Numbered from the stretch's first letter, positions 16,896 through 25,988 are shown. The stretch is 64,000 nucleotides of DNA from Mycolicibacter icosiumassiliensis (GCF_900078685.2 NZ_LT546166.1:660930-724929), one strand, 5' to 3'. The notes: generated by a model not told the origin, from the letters alone. Numbers and translations: made by a program.

Positions 16896-17852
16896 TCAGG
16901 CTAGTGGATTCGGCGCCGGCTCAGAAGGGCCAGCCGCCGCCATGGCCGCCACCGCCGCCATGGCCGCCGCCGCCACCGCCGCCGCCGAGACCTCTGCATC
17001 GATCAGGTCCAGGTAGCCGCTGTCGGCAGCGTCGTCGGCAACCGCACTGTAGGCCAGCGCGTACTCGCCCATGGTGGCGTCATAGTCGGCCTGGTAGGTA
17101 TAGCCGAGCGCAACCAGGTCCGGGTCGAGCATGCCGGTCCCTGGGTCGCGCGCCCACGCCAGTGCCGACGTCGAGGAATCGAACAGCGGCGCGTGCGCAC
17201 TGGCCAGCGCCGCGCCGCGCGCCAACGCGGTCTCGGGCTCCTCGGGCACGCTCACCGGGATGGCACTGACCGCGTCCAACTCGGGCTTCACCAAGCCGAC
17301 GTTGACGCCGGAACCGACCACGAACAACCCGTCGGGCCGCGACGACAGCCGGCCGACCTGGGCGGCCAGCCGGGTCAGCTCACCCACCGCGGCTTCGTCA
17401 TCGGAGGGCAGGGCAACCCGCTGCACCTCGGCGATCGAGCCGTCCGACGAGTTGACGACGGCCAGGGTCGCCCCGTCCGGCTCGATGAACATCAGCGCGG
17501 TCCGCTCGTAACCGACCGACCCGCCCACCGTCTGCGCCAGTGCGGCCGCGGCCAAGAATGCCGACACCAACATCACGTTCTCGACCCGGTGATCGGCCAG
17601 CGCGTCACGCAGCTGGCCCGCTTGTAGCTGGTTGGCGACGGTCACCCCGGTCGAAGCCAGCCGGTAGCCGCTCTCCCGCGCACTTTCCTGGGTGCCCAGG
17701 ATGGCCGACACGACCTGGTCGGGGAACGCCATCTCGTCGGCGTCCACCTCGAATCCGTCTTCATCAACGGTCACGCCACCGGCGCGCTCCCCCTCGACGA
17801 GAACCATGCGTACCGATGGCGGTGCCATCGAGACCCCCAGAACGATGTCCAC
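16896..17852 (-). CDS. DUF7159-type mycobacterial protein, form without membrane span
   Basis: 318 residues beginning DIVLGVSMAPPSVRMVLVEG, an N-terminal pattern that resembles an actin/HSP70-like strand pair and is shared with mycobacterial proteins of the Rv0312 kind. The domain (1-210) contains ENVMLVSAFLAAAALAQTVG, ERTALMFIEPDGATLAVV and PDGLFVVGSGVNVGLVKPEL. The C-terminus is an Ala-rich stretch and has no membrane helix, unlike its tandem paralogue at 17920-19155. Function unknown; the two probably arose by duplication. Confidence 0.7.
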   Translation of the reverse strand: MDIVLGVSMAPPSVRMVLVEGERAGGVTVDEDGFEVDADEMAFPDQVVSAILGTQESARESGYRLASTGVTVANQLQAGQLRDALADHRVENVMLVSAFLAAAALAQTVGGSVGYERTALMFIEPDGATLAVVNSSDGSIAEVQRVALPSDDEAAVGELTRLAAQVGRLSSRPDGLFVVGSGVNVGLVKPELDAVSAIPVSVPEEPETALARGAALASAHAPLFDSSTSALAWARDPGTGMLDPDLVALGYTYQADYDATMGEYALAYSAVADDAADSGYLDLIDAEVSAAAVAAAAMAAVAAMAAAGPSEPAPNPLA

Positions 17853-17919
17853 CGCACCTCCTCCACTACGGCCGGCGAATTATTAGCCCATCTTACGACT
17901 GGCGGAGGTGAATGCCCAC

Positions 17920-19155
17920 TCAGAAATGTAGGCCCGGCAGTGGGAACGGGAACGGAATTCCGCCGTGACCGGGGCCACCCGGGGGACCCGGGGGGCCGCC
18001 GCCGGGCCCGCCGGGCCAGCCACCGGGCCCACCGCCAGGCCCGCCTCCGGGTCCCCGGCCGGGCCCACGATGGGTGACGACATTGGCCCGCACATCGGGA
18101 TGGTGCTGATTTGCCGCCCGCATCCCCACGGCCAGCGCGATCGCCAAGCCCAGCACCCCGATAACGAACAGCGCCGCGACCCCGCCGGTGACCAGCATCG
18201 GCTTGCGTTCCCGGGGCTGGATCCCGGTACTGAAGTCCAGCATCCGGGAGTCGACGAGTTCGGGATCGTCGGCGAGATCCGGAAGCGCGCCGCCCAGAAC
18301 CACGCCGCTGTCCGGAAGCGCACTGTAGGCAAGTGGTTCGTTGTCAGCGGTGACGTTGTAATCCACCTCGTCGTAGGTGACCCCGCCGGGCGCGATGTAC
18401 GCGTACCCGGCACTAGCCAGTGCCGGGTCCAGTTCACCGGTGCCCGGGTCCTGCGCCCAGGCCTGCGCGCGGGTGGAGAACGAAAACAGCGGGGCGTGCG
18501 CGCTGGCCAGCGCCGCTCCGCGCGCCAGCGCCATGTCCGGTTCCTCCGGCACGCTGACCGGCAGTGCGGTGGCCTTGTCCAACTCCGGTTTGATCATCGC
18601 CACGTTGACGCCCGAACCCACCACGAATAGGCCGTCGGGGTTCGACTCCAGCCGTTGCGCACCGGCGACCAGTTCGGTGATCTCACTGACGGCGCACTCG
18701 TCGTCGTTCGACAGCAGCTGGCGGTGAATCTCGGTGATCGAGCCGTCGTCAGAGCTGACGACGGCCAAGGTGGCGGCTTCCGGCTCGACGAACAGCAGCG
18801 CCGTCCGCGCGTACCGCGTCGCACTGCCCACCGACTGGGCCAGCGCCGCGGCGGCAAGAAACGCCGACACCAGCATCACGTTCTCGACCTTGCGGCCAGC
18901 CAGCGCCTCCCGTAGCGCGGTCGCCTCGGCCGGATTGCTCCAGGTCACGCCGGTGGAACTGAGCTCATAGCCGCCCTCGCGGGCGCCCTCGCGGGTCCCC
19001 AGGATCGCCGACACCACCCGCTCAGGAGCGGTCTGGCTGCCATCCACCACGTCGAAGTCCTCGTGCTCCACGGTGACCCCGTCGGCGTTTTCGCCTTCCA
19101 CCAACACCATGCGGACCGCCGAGGGTGCTACCGAGACCCCAAGAACGATCTCCAC
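17920..19155 (-). CDS. DUF7159-type protein with membrane span and Gly/Pro-rich tail
   Basis: 411 residues. The first 210 residues align with the downstream paralogue (EIVLGVSVAPSAVRMVLVEG, ENVMLVSAFLAAAALAQSVG, PDGLFVVGSGVNVAMIKPEL). After a Pro-poor linker comes a membrane helix near 325-350 (VTGGVAALFVIGVLGLAIAL) and then a Gly/Pro-rich tail with GPGGGPGG-type repeats ending in PLPGLHF. Likely anchored with the tail outside the membrane. Upstream of its start lies dcd on the same strand, 109 nt away. Confidence 0.72.
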   Translation of the reverse strand: MEIVLGVSVAPSAVRMVLVEGENADGVTVEHEDFDVVDGSQTAPERVVSAILGTREGAREGGYELSSTGVTWSNPAEATALREALAGRKVENVMLVSAFLAAAALAQSVGSATRYARTALLFVEPEAATLAVVSSDDGSITEIHRQLLSNDDECAVSEITELVAGAQRLESNPDGLFVVGSGVNVAMIKPELDKATALPVSVPEEPDMALARGAALASAHAPLFSFSTRAQAWAQDPGTGELDPALASAGYAYIAPGGVTYDEVDYNVTADNEPLAYSALPDSGVVLGGALPDLADDPELVDSRMLDFSTGIQPRERKPMLVTGGVAALFVIGVLGLAIALAVGMRAANQHHPDVRANVVTHRGPGRGPGGGPGGGPGGWPGGPGGGPPGPPGGPGHGGIPFPFPLPGLHF

Positions 19156-19264
19156 GAAACCTCCCCTGCCACTGCTAATCGGCCAGGCATGCGGGCCGAA
19201 CCCCCACCAGGGCTGGCCGATACCGGCTTCATCGCAGCCGCCAGGCGGCCGTCAGATCCGAGGG

Positions 19265-19837
19265 CTAACCGGACTTGATGAAGTTCTGGTATGAGCGGGA
19301 CGGCGTCGGCCCGCGCTGGCCCTGATATTTCGACCCTACGCGCGTACTGCCGTATGGGTGCTCCGCCGGACTGGTCAATCGCAGCAGGCACAGCTGGCCG
19401 ATCTTCATACCCGGCCACAACGTGATCGGCAGATTCGCCACGTTGGACAGCTCCAACGTGATGTGCCCGGAGAAGCCGGGATCGATGAAACCCGCGGTGG
19501 AGTGGGTCAGCAGGCCCAGTCGGCCCAGGCTCGACTTGCCCTCCAACCGGCCGGCCAGATCCTCCGGCAGGGTGCAGCACTCCAGCGTGGAGCCCAGGAC
19601 GAACTCACCGGGGTGCAGCACGAACGGCTCGCCGGGTTTGGGTTCGACCAGCGTGGTCAGCTCGTCTTGCTGTTTTGCCGGGTCGATGTGGGTGTAGCGG
19701 GTGTTGTTGAACACCCGGAACAGGCTGTCGAGGCGGACGTCCACGCTGGACGGCTGTACCAGCGCGTCATCAAACGGGTCGATGCCCAGCCGGCCAGCAG
19801 CGATTTCGGCCCGCAGATCGCGATCGGAGAGCAGCAC
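19265..19837 (-). CDS. dcd: dCTP deaminase
   Basis: 190 residues, the usual length of Dcd/Dcd-dut. It converts dCTP to dUTP; mycobacterial enzymes are bifunctional and also release dUMP. GTG start at 19837 gives the conserved N-terminus [11 protein letters not shown]. Motifs are [31 protein letters not shown], the catalytic [19 protein letters not shown] (Glu nucleophile activator) and the C-terminal [14 protein letters not shown] longer upstream reading frame is not supported. Confidence 0.95.
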   Translation of the reverse strand: MLLSDRDLRAEIAAGRLGIDPFDDALVQPSSVDVRLDSLFRVFNNTRYTHIDPAKQQDELTTLVEPKPGEPFVLHPGEFVLGSTLECCTLPEDLAGRLEGKSSLGRLGLLTHSTAGFIDPGFSGHITLELSNVANLPITLWPGMKIGQLCLLRLTSPAEHPYGSTRVGSKYQGQRGPTPSRSYQNFIKSG

Positions 19838-19996
19838 GGCACGAGCGTATCGCTCGGCCCCCGGCTGGGCCGGATGACCAAGCCCGTGGTGGCCACCGAA
19901 TGTGCGGTTTGATTGGGTTTGCGGCCGTTCGGCCAACGATTCCGCACACTCGCGGAGCAGCCGAGCGTCCGGATGCTAGCCTTCCAAGGCACCAGT

Positions 19997-20070
19997 GCCG
20001 ATGTAGTTCAATGGCAGAACATCAGCTTCCCAAGCTGAATACGCGGGTTCGATTCCCGTCATCGGCTCCA
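19997..20070 (+). tRNA. tRNA-Gly(CCC)
   Basis: 74 nt including an encoded CCA. Acceptor GCCGATG pairs with CATCGGC; the anticodon stem TCAGC/GCTGA encloses the loop TTCCCAA with CCC at 20029-20031; the T-arm has GCGGG/CCCGT-type pairing around GTTCGATTC. Its 3' 37 nt are the attachment core of the adjacent prophage and are duplicated at 29060-29096. Confidence 0.97.
20034..20070 (+). repeat. attL core (37 bp) inside tRNA-Gly
   Basis: Identical to 29060-29096; spans the right half of the anticodon stem, T-arm, acceptor and CCA. Confidence 0.92.
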
Positions 20071-20149
20071 TACATGCAGGTCAGAGAGTTTCGGAAGTTT
20101 GCCAGCAAACTCGCATCCTCGAAATACCGTACTTTCCCCGTAAATTGGT

Positions 20150-21349
20150 TCAGCCGTTCCCGTTGCTGGCCCATTGCTCCAGCACAGCGCGGGTATCCGG
20201 CCCCGCCGTCACCCGCTGCACGTAGTGCCCTTCGGTGGTCGCCAGCTGGGCGTGCGACAGCTGTTGCTGTGCGGCCTCGACGCCGAGCCCGTCCCGAACG
20301 ACGGTGGCCACAGACCGTCGGAAGCTGTGCGGCGTCACCCACCGCAGCTCTTCGTGGGGCGCGAGCGCTTCCCGCAGCGAGGAACGGATGTTCGACAGGC
20401 TCACCAGGCCGCCGTCCCTGTTCTTCAGCACCGTGCCGTCCGGCCCTGTGACCGCGTAGAGGTCGGTGAGCACCTGGGCGCCGAACGCCGGTAGGACCAC
20501 TGTGTGCGGCGGGGCGTGACCCTTGCGGGCATCCTGGCGGTGCAGCGGCTTACCGGCCACCCTCCCCGCGTCCTGCACGGTCCCGGTGACGGTGACGGTC
20601 GGCGGCTTCGCCAGAAGGTCAACATCCGGCCAGCGGATCGCCAGCACTTCCCCCGGCCGCACACCGGTGGCCGCCAGCAGCTCCACGAACGCCGGCAACA
20701 TCAGGCCCCGCCGCGGCCCCGGCCCATTCCTCCCGCACCACAGCTCGACGGCCCGCCGCACCTGCTCCAACTCCATGCCTGTGAGCGCCCTGGCCGGCTT
20801 GCGTTCCGGCTTGGCGGTCTTGGTCTCCCGGATCGGGTTGTGCTTCACCACGTCGAACCGGGCAGCCATGCTGTACATGCCCGACAAGATGATCCGCAGA
20901 TAGATACCCGGCGATGACGGCAGCGCCTTCAGGTGCGCATCGGCACGGCTTGTCGTCAGCTCCACGATCCGCAGCTCCCCGAGCTGCTGGTCGCCGTGCA
21001 GCCGCCACGTGTCCCGGTACAGGGTCGCGGTCCGCTCCCCGATCCGGTCCTCCGCGATCTTCGCCGGCAACCACGCCTCGAACAACTCCGACAAGGTGGT
21101 GGTGCGGTCAATTACCCCGGTCGGTTCCCCGGCCTCGAGTTCGACCGCGATGCGGCGCTTCAGCTCCCGCCGGGCATCCTCCGCTGACTTGCGCGACGAC
21201 GCCTCACGTTCACGCAGCTTCCCACTGTGGAGACGCAAATACGTTGTGGCGTAGAAGATCTGCTGAGTCTTGCCGTTCGGGAGTTCCTCCGTGGCGGTAC
21301 GGTCGGCGATCTTCCCGTGCTCACCCGGGGCCATGCGTTGTCTAGGCAT
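20150..21349 (-). CDS. int: Tyrosine-recombinase integrase
   Basis: 399 residues from ATG 21349 (a TTG at 21364 is in frame). An N-terminal arm-binding domain precedes a SAM-like core-binding domain (LSELFEAWLPAKIAEDR) and the catalytic domain. Catalytic residues seen: Arg in LLAATGVRPGEVLAIRW, His-x-x-Arg in TPHSFRRSVAT, His in LSHAQLATT and Tyr in EGHYV. It lies 80 nt from attL and reads toward it, the normal arrangement. Its start overlaps the stop of the repressor gene by 8 nt. Confidence 0.93.
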   Translation of the reverse strand: MPRQRMAPGEHGKIADRTATEELPNGKTQQIFYATTYLRLHSGKLREREASSRKSAEDARRELKRRIAVELEAGEPTGVIDRTTTLSELFEAWLPAKIAEDRIGERTATLYRDTWRLHGDQQLGELRIVELTTSRADAHLKALPSSPGIYLRIILSGMYSMAARFDVVKHNPIRETKTAKPERKPARALTGMELEQVRRAVELWCGRNGPGPRRGLMLPAFVELLAATGVRPGEVLAIRWPDVDLLAKPPTVTVTGTVQDAGRVAGKPLHRQDARKGHAPPHTVVLPAFGAQVLTDLYAVTGPDGTVLKNRDGGLVSLSNIRSSLREALAPHEELRWVTPHSFRRSVATVVRDGLGVEAAQQQLSHAQLATTEGHYVQRVTAGPDTRAVLEQWASNGNG

Positions 21350-21959
21350 CGCCCGCCTGACCAAGCGATTCGTTCCGGATCTTTATCGCCTCCTGAAACT
21401 TCTCAGCTGCCCGATTGAACGTATCGACCGCCTGCTGCATGCTGCTGGTAGCCTGCTGCCGCTCTTCAATCGCCTGGCGTAGAGCGTCATTCGCTTGCCT
21501 CGCCTGAGCTTCGATGCGCTCCAGATCCTGAGCGGTGAATCCCGCAATGGTGGCCTTATCGACAAGATCCCTTGCAGAATTGAGCTCCTCGGACTGCGTT
21601 CCGAATGTCTCATTGCGAATCCCTGAAAACCATTGTGCTGCATCGAATTGCGATGTTTTCAGCCCTGGAAGTACGTCGATCTCGTCGTCGTATCGACCTG
21701 GGAAGACGAGAGCCACCGGAGGGGTAAACAACGCGGCCGCAAGAACAAGTAGCTCGGCGAGGTCCACCTTCCCCGACCGGCTGTTGCTCTCGATCTTAGA
21801 AATCGCTGCACGCGATACGGGATAGCCGAAGTCCCTTGTCTGTTCGGACAGTTGTTGTGCGGTAAATCCGAGCGCCACCCGTTGGCCTCTGATCGCCAGG
21901 CCGACGCGCTTCGCCAACTGCTCCTGCCACGCCTTTGCGGACTCGTCAATGCTCGGCAT
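21342..21959 (-). CDS. XRE-type HTH regulator with coiled-coil tail
   Basis: 205 residues. N-terminal lambda-repressor-like HTH (about 18-75) with VGLAIRGQRVALGFTAQQLSEQT and SRAAISKIESNSR. The C-terminal half (about 120-205) is Glu/Gln/Ala-rich and probably a coiled coil (ARQANDALRQAIEERQQATS). Divergent from the excisionase and co-directional with integrase, so the likely lysogeny repressor of the element. The ATG at 21959 gives a short conventional N-terminus. Confidence 0.83.
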   Translation of the reverse strand: MPSIDESAKAWQEQLAKRVGLAIRGQRVALGFTAQQLSEQTRDFGYPVSRAAISKIESNSRSGKVDLAELLVLAAALFTPPVALVFPGRYDDEIDVLPGLKTSQFDAAQWFSGIRNETFGTQSEELNSARDLVDKATIAGFTAQDLERIEAQARQANDALRQAIEERQQATSSMQQAVDTFNRAAEKFQEAIKIRNESLGQAGDA

Positions 21960-22071
21960 TGAGACAGTATCGCACGGACGCGTTGACGTCCGGGAGCATC
22001 CGTGCAATGCTCGGCTATGTCGATACAATTCGAGTTGGATGCTTCATTCCAGAGCAAAGGAGGTGCCCCCG

Positions 22072-22296
22072 GTGACACTGACACCGGAGCTACAGAAGGA
22101 AGTCGACCGGCTCAACAGTCGGTTGTGGCCCGTTGAGGAAGTCATGAAACGGCTGTCAGTCGGCCGGAGCATGGTGTTCGAGCTGATGGCCAACGGACAG
22201 TTGCGCAGCGTGAAAGTTGGACGCCGCCGACTGGTGTCCGAGGCGGCCATCAACGAGTACATCGCCCGAATCGACCAGGGTGGTGATGCGGCTTGA
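22072..22296 (+). CDS. xis: Excisionase-type MerR/HTH_17 protein
   Basis: 74 residues from GTG 22072, which follows a strong AAAGGAGG ribosome site at 8 nt. The HTH_17 domain reads WPVEEVMKRLSVGRSMVFELMANG then LRSVKVGRRRLVSEAAINEYI, a winged-helix excisionase signature. First gene of the rightward operon and divergent from the repressor; likely directs excision with the integrase. Confidence 0.85.
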   Translation: MTLTPELQKEVDRLNSRLWPVEEVMKRLSVGRSMVFELMANGQLRSVKVGRRRLVSEAAINEYIARIDQGGDAA

Positions 22297-22460
22297 TCTA
22301 CGCGCGCCCGCAGGAATCACATGCCGACCTCGGACTCGACCCCGAGGCGGATCAAACACCGGACATGCGTCCGAATAGCAGAACGGCCCCCGTGAACCCG
22401 GTGTTACCAGCACCGGCGGGGACCGCTCACACCCACCAACCCTCAAAAGGAAGCAGGTAG
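22293..22460 (+). CDS. Possible small phage protein
   Basis: 55 codons starting at a TTG that overlaps the excisionase stop as TTGA and ending just before the next ribosome site. Composition is Pro/Asp-rich with no known motif. Kept because it fills the gap between two genes in a tightly packed operon; no family recognised. Confidence 0.3.
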   Translation: MIYARPQESHADLGLDPEADQTPDMRPNSRTAPVNPVLPAPAGTAHTHQPSKGSR

Positions 22461-22465
22461 TCCCC

Positions 22466-22726
22466 ATGATGACAGATCACGAACCCATCGGCTACGAGCT
22501 GACCGACGAGGCCCATGACGAACTGTGGTCCGGGCACCCCGTCGACAGCACCTATTACCCGTGCTGCAACGCAGTCGGCCGGCATGCTCGTGGCAACCGC
22601 GTCGGACGCCGCAGGTACGTCGAGATCAACGACTATGGCCACCTGGTCCGCCTCACCCCGGCAGGCGCCCGCGAACTGGCGGACTACCTGCTGGAAGCCG
22701 CCGACGCCGCGGAGGTGCCGTGGTGA
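22466..22726 (+). CDS. Small phage protein
   Basis: 86 residues, starting ATG-ATG after an AAAAGGAAG ribosome site. Two adjacent cysteines (YYPCCNAVG) and an RRRYVEINDYGHLVRLTPAGA segment; helical C-terminus ELADYLLEAADAAE. Not recognised. Overlaps the next gene by 4 nt. Confidence 0.6.
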   Translation: MMTDHEPIGYELTDEAHDELWSGHPVDSTYYPCCNAVGRHARGNRVGRRRYVEINDYGHLVRLTPAGARELADYLLEAADAAEVPW

Positions 22727-22923
22727 GCGACAAGGACAGGGAGATGGAAAGGAATCTGCACCGGCTGCGCTGTGAGGTCAGGGACCACCTGAACGCAAAG
22801 CCGTTCAAGAGCTGGACGCCAGAGATGCTCCAAGCGCTGCTGAGTCTGCTGCGCGTGGCGGGCGTCAAACCACAGCAGTTCGTGGGCAAGCCAAAGCTCA
22901 CCGTCGTGAAGGGCGGACTCTGA
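22723..22923 (+). CDS. Small phage protein
   Basis: 66 residues from GTG 22723, overlapping the previous stop by 4 nt. Basic and helical (DREMERNLHRLRCEVRDHL, then WTPEMLQALLSLLRVAGVK). Unknown function; possibly a nucleic-acid-binding accessory of the replication operon. Confidence 0.55.
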   Translation: MSDKDREMERNLHRLRCEVRDHLNAKPFKSWTPEMLQALLSLLRVAGVKPQQFVGKPKLTVVKGGL

Positions 22924-23108
22924 TGGCCAGCCACGTTGCCGGAACCAACACGGTGAAGGGAGCCGGCCCCACGCGGGCCGGACTCCCCACCGAACTGCCC
23001 GAGTGGCGTCTGGCGATGCGGTGCAGGGGCTGTGGCAGGTGGTTGACCGATCCTGCCAGCGTCCAGGCCGGTATCGGACCCCTGTGTGCATCACGGGAGA
23101 TCGGATGA
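22923..23108 (+). CDS. Zinc-ribbon small phage protein (DUF6011-like)
   Basis: 61 residues; the ATG shares its A with the previous TGA. The C-terminal half carries MRCRGCGRWLTDP and IGPLCASREIG, a CxxC...C arrangement typical of small zinc-binding phage proteins. Short overlap with the following gene. Confidence 0.6.
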   Translation: MASHVAGTNTVKGAGPTRAGLPTELPEWRLAMRCRGCGRWLTDPASVQAGIGPLCASREIG

Positions 23109-23419
23109 CCAGCAGTGTCCAAGTGTCGTGGCCGGAGGTGAATCGGTTCATCACCGAGGTGATCAAGGCCGCCACCTACGCCCCGCTGCCGATCGCCGGC
23201 ACCCCGGCATGGTGCGAGCTGGCCGATACCGACATGCGCAAGCTCATCGCCCTCGCCGTCGCCGGAGAGCACCACGTCCTGCGTTGCGATCTTGCCCAGG
23301 AAGCTGCCGCTGACGCATCGAAAACCATTGCCACCGCTGAGGACTGGCCCGCGATTGCCCGCCAGATCCGGGCCGGCCGCGGCGACGCATACGTTCCACG
23401 ACGAAAGGAGTCCGCGTGA
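23105..23419 (+). CDS. DUF2742-type phage protein
   Basis: 104 residues from ATG 23105. The sequence pattern (WPEVNRFITEVIKAA, GTPAWCELADTDMRKLIALA, then AEDWPAIARQIRAGRGDAYV) resembles DUF2742 proteins found next to the primase in phiRv-type elements of M. tuberculosis. Function unknown. Overlaps the primase start by 4 nt. Confidence 0.65.
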   Translation: MTSSVQVSWPEVNRFITEVIKAATYAPLPIAGTPAWCELADTDMRKLIALAVAGEHHVLRCDLAQEAAADASKTIATAEDWPAIARQIRAGRGDAYVPRRKESA

Positions 23420-25518
23420 CCGACGACAACAACGTGGTGCCCATCGACACCGCGAACAAGAAGACCACCCCGAAACCGTTGGGTGCTGTACCGGAACGCC
23501 CCCTGTACCCGTCCCCGGACGCACCCCTTGAGGTAGCCCGCAAGCTGTACAAGAAATTCACGCTCCCCACTGGCCGCACCCTGGTCTCCCACCGTGGCGA
23601 CTGGCAGCGCTGGAACGGACAGCAGTGGTCGACCGAGGACGCCGCGCACCTACGCAGCACCATCTACTCCCGCCTCGGCGAGGTCGACTACGAGCGCCCG
23701 ATCCGGGAGAAGGGCATCACTGTCGACTACGAACGCACCCCGTGGAACCCCAACCGAAACAAGGTCGCTAACGTGCTGGAAGCACTCGCCGCTGTAGCGC
23801 ACCTCAGCGCTGACGTCGACGCCCCGGCATGGATCGGCGACCACGACACCGCTTCACCGCCCGGTGAGGTGATCGCCTGCACCAACGGGTTGCTGTCCCT
23901 CGCTGATCGACAACTGCACCCGCACACCCCGGCGTTCTACAACACCGTCTCTGTGCCGTTCGCCTACCAGGCCGACGCCCCCGAGCCGAAAGTGTGGCTG
24001 GAGTTCCTGGCCTCGATCTGGCCCGACGACCCCGCCAGCATCGCCCTGCTACAGGAGTGGATCGGCTACATCGTCACCGGCCGCACCGACCAGCAGAAGA
24101 TCCTGCTCCTGATCGGCCCCACCCGCAGCGGGAAGGGCACCGTCGCCCGGATGATCCGCAACCTCATCGGACGCGGCCACGTCACTGGCCCCACCCTGGC
24201 CTCCCTGGGCACCAACTTCGGGCTGGCCCCGCTGATGGGCAAGCCGCTGGCCATCATCGCCGACGCACGACTCGGCGGGACCACCGTCCACACCATCGTC
24301 GAACGCCTGCTGTCCATCTCCGGCGAGGACGTGCTGACCGTTGACCGTAAGTTCCGTGACCCCTGGTCGGGCAAGCTGTCCACCCGCCTGATGATCCTGT
24401 CCAACGAGGTACCACGGTTCTCGGACGCCTCCGGTGCCATCGCCAACCGGCTCCTGGTCCTCCAGATGCGCAACAGCTTCCTGGGCCGCGAGGACCGCAC
24501 CCTGGATGCCCGCATTACCGCCGAGCTACCCGGCATCCTCAACTGGGCGCTGGAAGGCCTCGACCGCCTCGCCAGCAAACAACACTTCACGGTCCCGAAG
24601 TCCTCCGGCGAAGCCACCACCATGCTCATGGATCTGGCGTCCCCGGTGTCGGCGTTCGTCCGGGACTGCTGTGTACGCGCCGAGGGGGCCAGCGTTGAGC
24701 GTGACCGCCTCTACGGAGCGTGGAAGGCATGGTGCGTCGACAGCGGCCACGAATCCGGCAGCAAGGCCACGTTCGGCCGCAACCTCGCCGCCGTCGTCCC
24801 CGATCTCGGCACCTCCAAGCCGCGGGTCAACGGCATTCAGATTCGCTATTACACCAACATTGGACTTTCGCCTGCCTCACCTGCCTCACCCGGAATACCT
24901 GCTGGTCAAAGCCCCGCAAGTGAGGCACGCCCGCCTGTCTCACCACCTGTCCCAGAACAGCAACAGTTTCCCGCCGAAACCGGTGAGGCAGGAACGGGTG
25001 CCTCAAATAGTGAGGTAACTCCGCAGGTCAACCAGGGTGAGGCAGGTGAGGCACGCAAATCGCCACTGTCAGCCGTACCGCAAAACGCAGACCGTCCCAA
25101 GGTGTCGTGTCAGAAATGGTTCAACCACCACGTCGAACAGCTCATCGCGGCCGGCACCACCCTCACCGAATCGTTTGCTGTGATCACCGCCGGCCAAGCC
25201 GCCGGATACACCAAACACCAGATCCACACCGCCGCTAGCGGACACCCCACCCTCAAGGCCCTCGGCCGCGGACAGTGGTCACTCACCGGCGAACACAACC
25301 CGTACCCCAGCACCGACGACTTCATCACCACCTACCTCAACCAGCTCCCAGCAAACACCATCGAGGTAGACCGCGACCACTTCCGTGCCGCCGGGGAAGC
25401 CGCCGGCTACGCCTGGGAAGCCCTACGCAAGGCGATCCGCAACCAGCCCCGGATCACCTCAACGATGGGACCGAACGCGGTATGGCGCATCAACGACCCG
25501 CAGGAGGGCACCGCGTGA
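23416..25518 (+). CDS. P4-type phage/plasmid primase-helicase
   Basis: 700 residues. A D5_N-like segment (about 40-190) precedes an SF3-type helicase core with Walker A LLLIGPTRSGKGTVARMI (near 230-245) and the later LMILSNEVPRFSDASGA motif (near 315-335). The C-terminal third (about 470-560) is Ser/Pro/Glu-rich and likely a linker, ending in two repeated winged-helix-like blocks (AGTTLTESFAVITAGQAAGY and VDRDHFRAAGEAAGYAWEAL). Initiates replication of the element. Typical for P4-like primases in size. Confidence 0.9.
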   Translation: MTDDNNVVPIDTANKKTTPKPLGAVPERPLYPSPDAPLEVARKLYKKFTLPTGRTLVSHRGDWQRWNGQQWSTEDAAHLRSTIYSRLGEVDYERPIREKGITVDYERTPWNPNRNKVANVLEALAAVAHLSADVDAPAWIGDHDTASPPGEVIACTNGLLSLADRQLHPHTPAFYNTVSVPFAYQADAPEPKVWLEFLASIWPDDPASIALLQEWIGYIVTGRTDQQKILLLIGPTRSGKGTVARMIRNLIGRGHVTGPTLASLGTNFGLAPLMGKPLAIIADARLGGTTVHTIVERLLSISGEDVLTVDRKFRDPWSGKLSTRLMILSNEVPRFSDASGAIANRLLVLQMRNSFLGREDRTLDARITAELPGILNWALEGLDRLASKQHFTVPKSSGEATTMLMDLASPVSAFVRDCCVRAEGASVERDRLYGAWKAWCVDSGHESGSKATFGRNLAAVVPDLGTSKPRVNGIQIRYYTNIGLSPASPASPGIPAGQSPASEARPPVSPPVPEQQQFPAETGEAGTGASNSEVTPQVNQGEAGEARKSPLSAVPQNADRPKVSCQKWFNHHVEQLIAAGTTLTESFAVITAGQAAGYTKHQIHTAASGHPTLKALGRGQWSLTGEHNPYPSTDDFITTYLNQLPANTIEVDRDHFRAAGEAAGYAWEALRKAIRNQPRITSTMGPNAVWRINDPQEGTA

Positions 25519-25988
25519 CCATGCTCGACTCCCTGCTGTCCGCTATCGGCGGCGCACCCGCCCTTCCCGGCGCCCGCTGCCGCCACGTTCGTCGAACAGG
25601 TGACTGCGGTGGCGGCGACGAACCCGAAGATGTTGCCGAACAGCGTCACCAGCAGGGTGCGGATCTACTCGGCCTGAGTGAATGCGTCATTGAGGGTGAC
25701 CGCGCCCGAGACGACTTCGGCGGCAAGGTCCGGCTTGAAATCGAGGACAACTCCGCATTCCTTGAGCCGCTGCGCCCAGCCGCTAATAACGGATTCGTCA
25801 TTATCTCCAACCTGGACGCTCCCCCGCCGCCAGCGGCCGTTCTCCCGCCTGCCCTCGGCTTATGCAAAGTCTGTCCGGCGCTGGCCGGCTGCTCGGAATG
25901 GTTCGACGCCCTGCCGGCCCGCAAGCGGCCAACCGGTGTCGTCGCCGGAATCGTCAACAGCCCCAAGAAGGAAGGAACGTCAGCATGA
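25515..25988 (+). CDS. WhiB-like protein interrupted by an inverted insertion
   Basis: The start (MLDSLLSAIGGAPALPGARC) and the end (LGLCKVCPALAGCSEWFDAL then RPTGVVAG) are those of small phage WhiB-like Fe-S regulators, giving the first Cys and the C-x2-C-x5-C triad. About 90 residues lie between them, where roughly 30 are expected. That middle part has no WhiB character, and its opposite strand reads like a piece of another protein. The frame remains open across it, 157 codons. GTG 25515 overlaps the primase stop; ATG 25521 is the usual WhiB start. Whether it still folds a cluster is doubtful. Confidence 0.6.
   Translation: MTMLDSLLSAIGGAPALPGARCRHVRRTGDCGGGDEPEDVAEQRHQQGADLLGLSECVIEGDRARDDFGGKVRLEIEDNSAFLEPLRPAANNGFVIISNLDAPPPPAAVLPPALGLCKVCPALAGCSEWFDALPARKRPTGVVAGIVNSPKKEGTSA
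25590..25812 (-). other. Inverted fragment inside the WhiB-like gene
   Basis: On the minus strand, from about 25812 to 25677, the reading is GDNDESVISGWAQRLKECG followed by VVLDFKPDLAAEVVSGAVTL and NDAFTQAE then a stop. It resembles the helical part of a ParB-like or similar regulatory phage protein, without a start. It appears to be a foreign piece inserted in reverse. The exact ends and family are uncertain. Confidence 0.3.
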
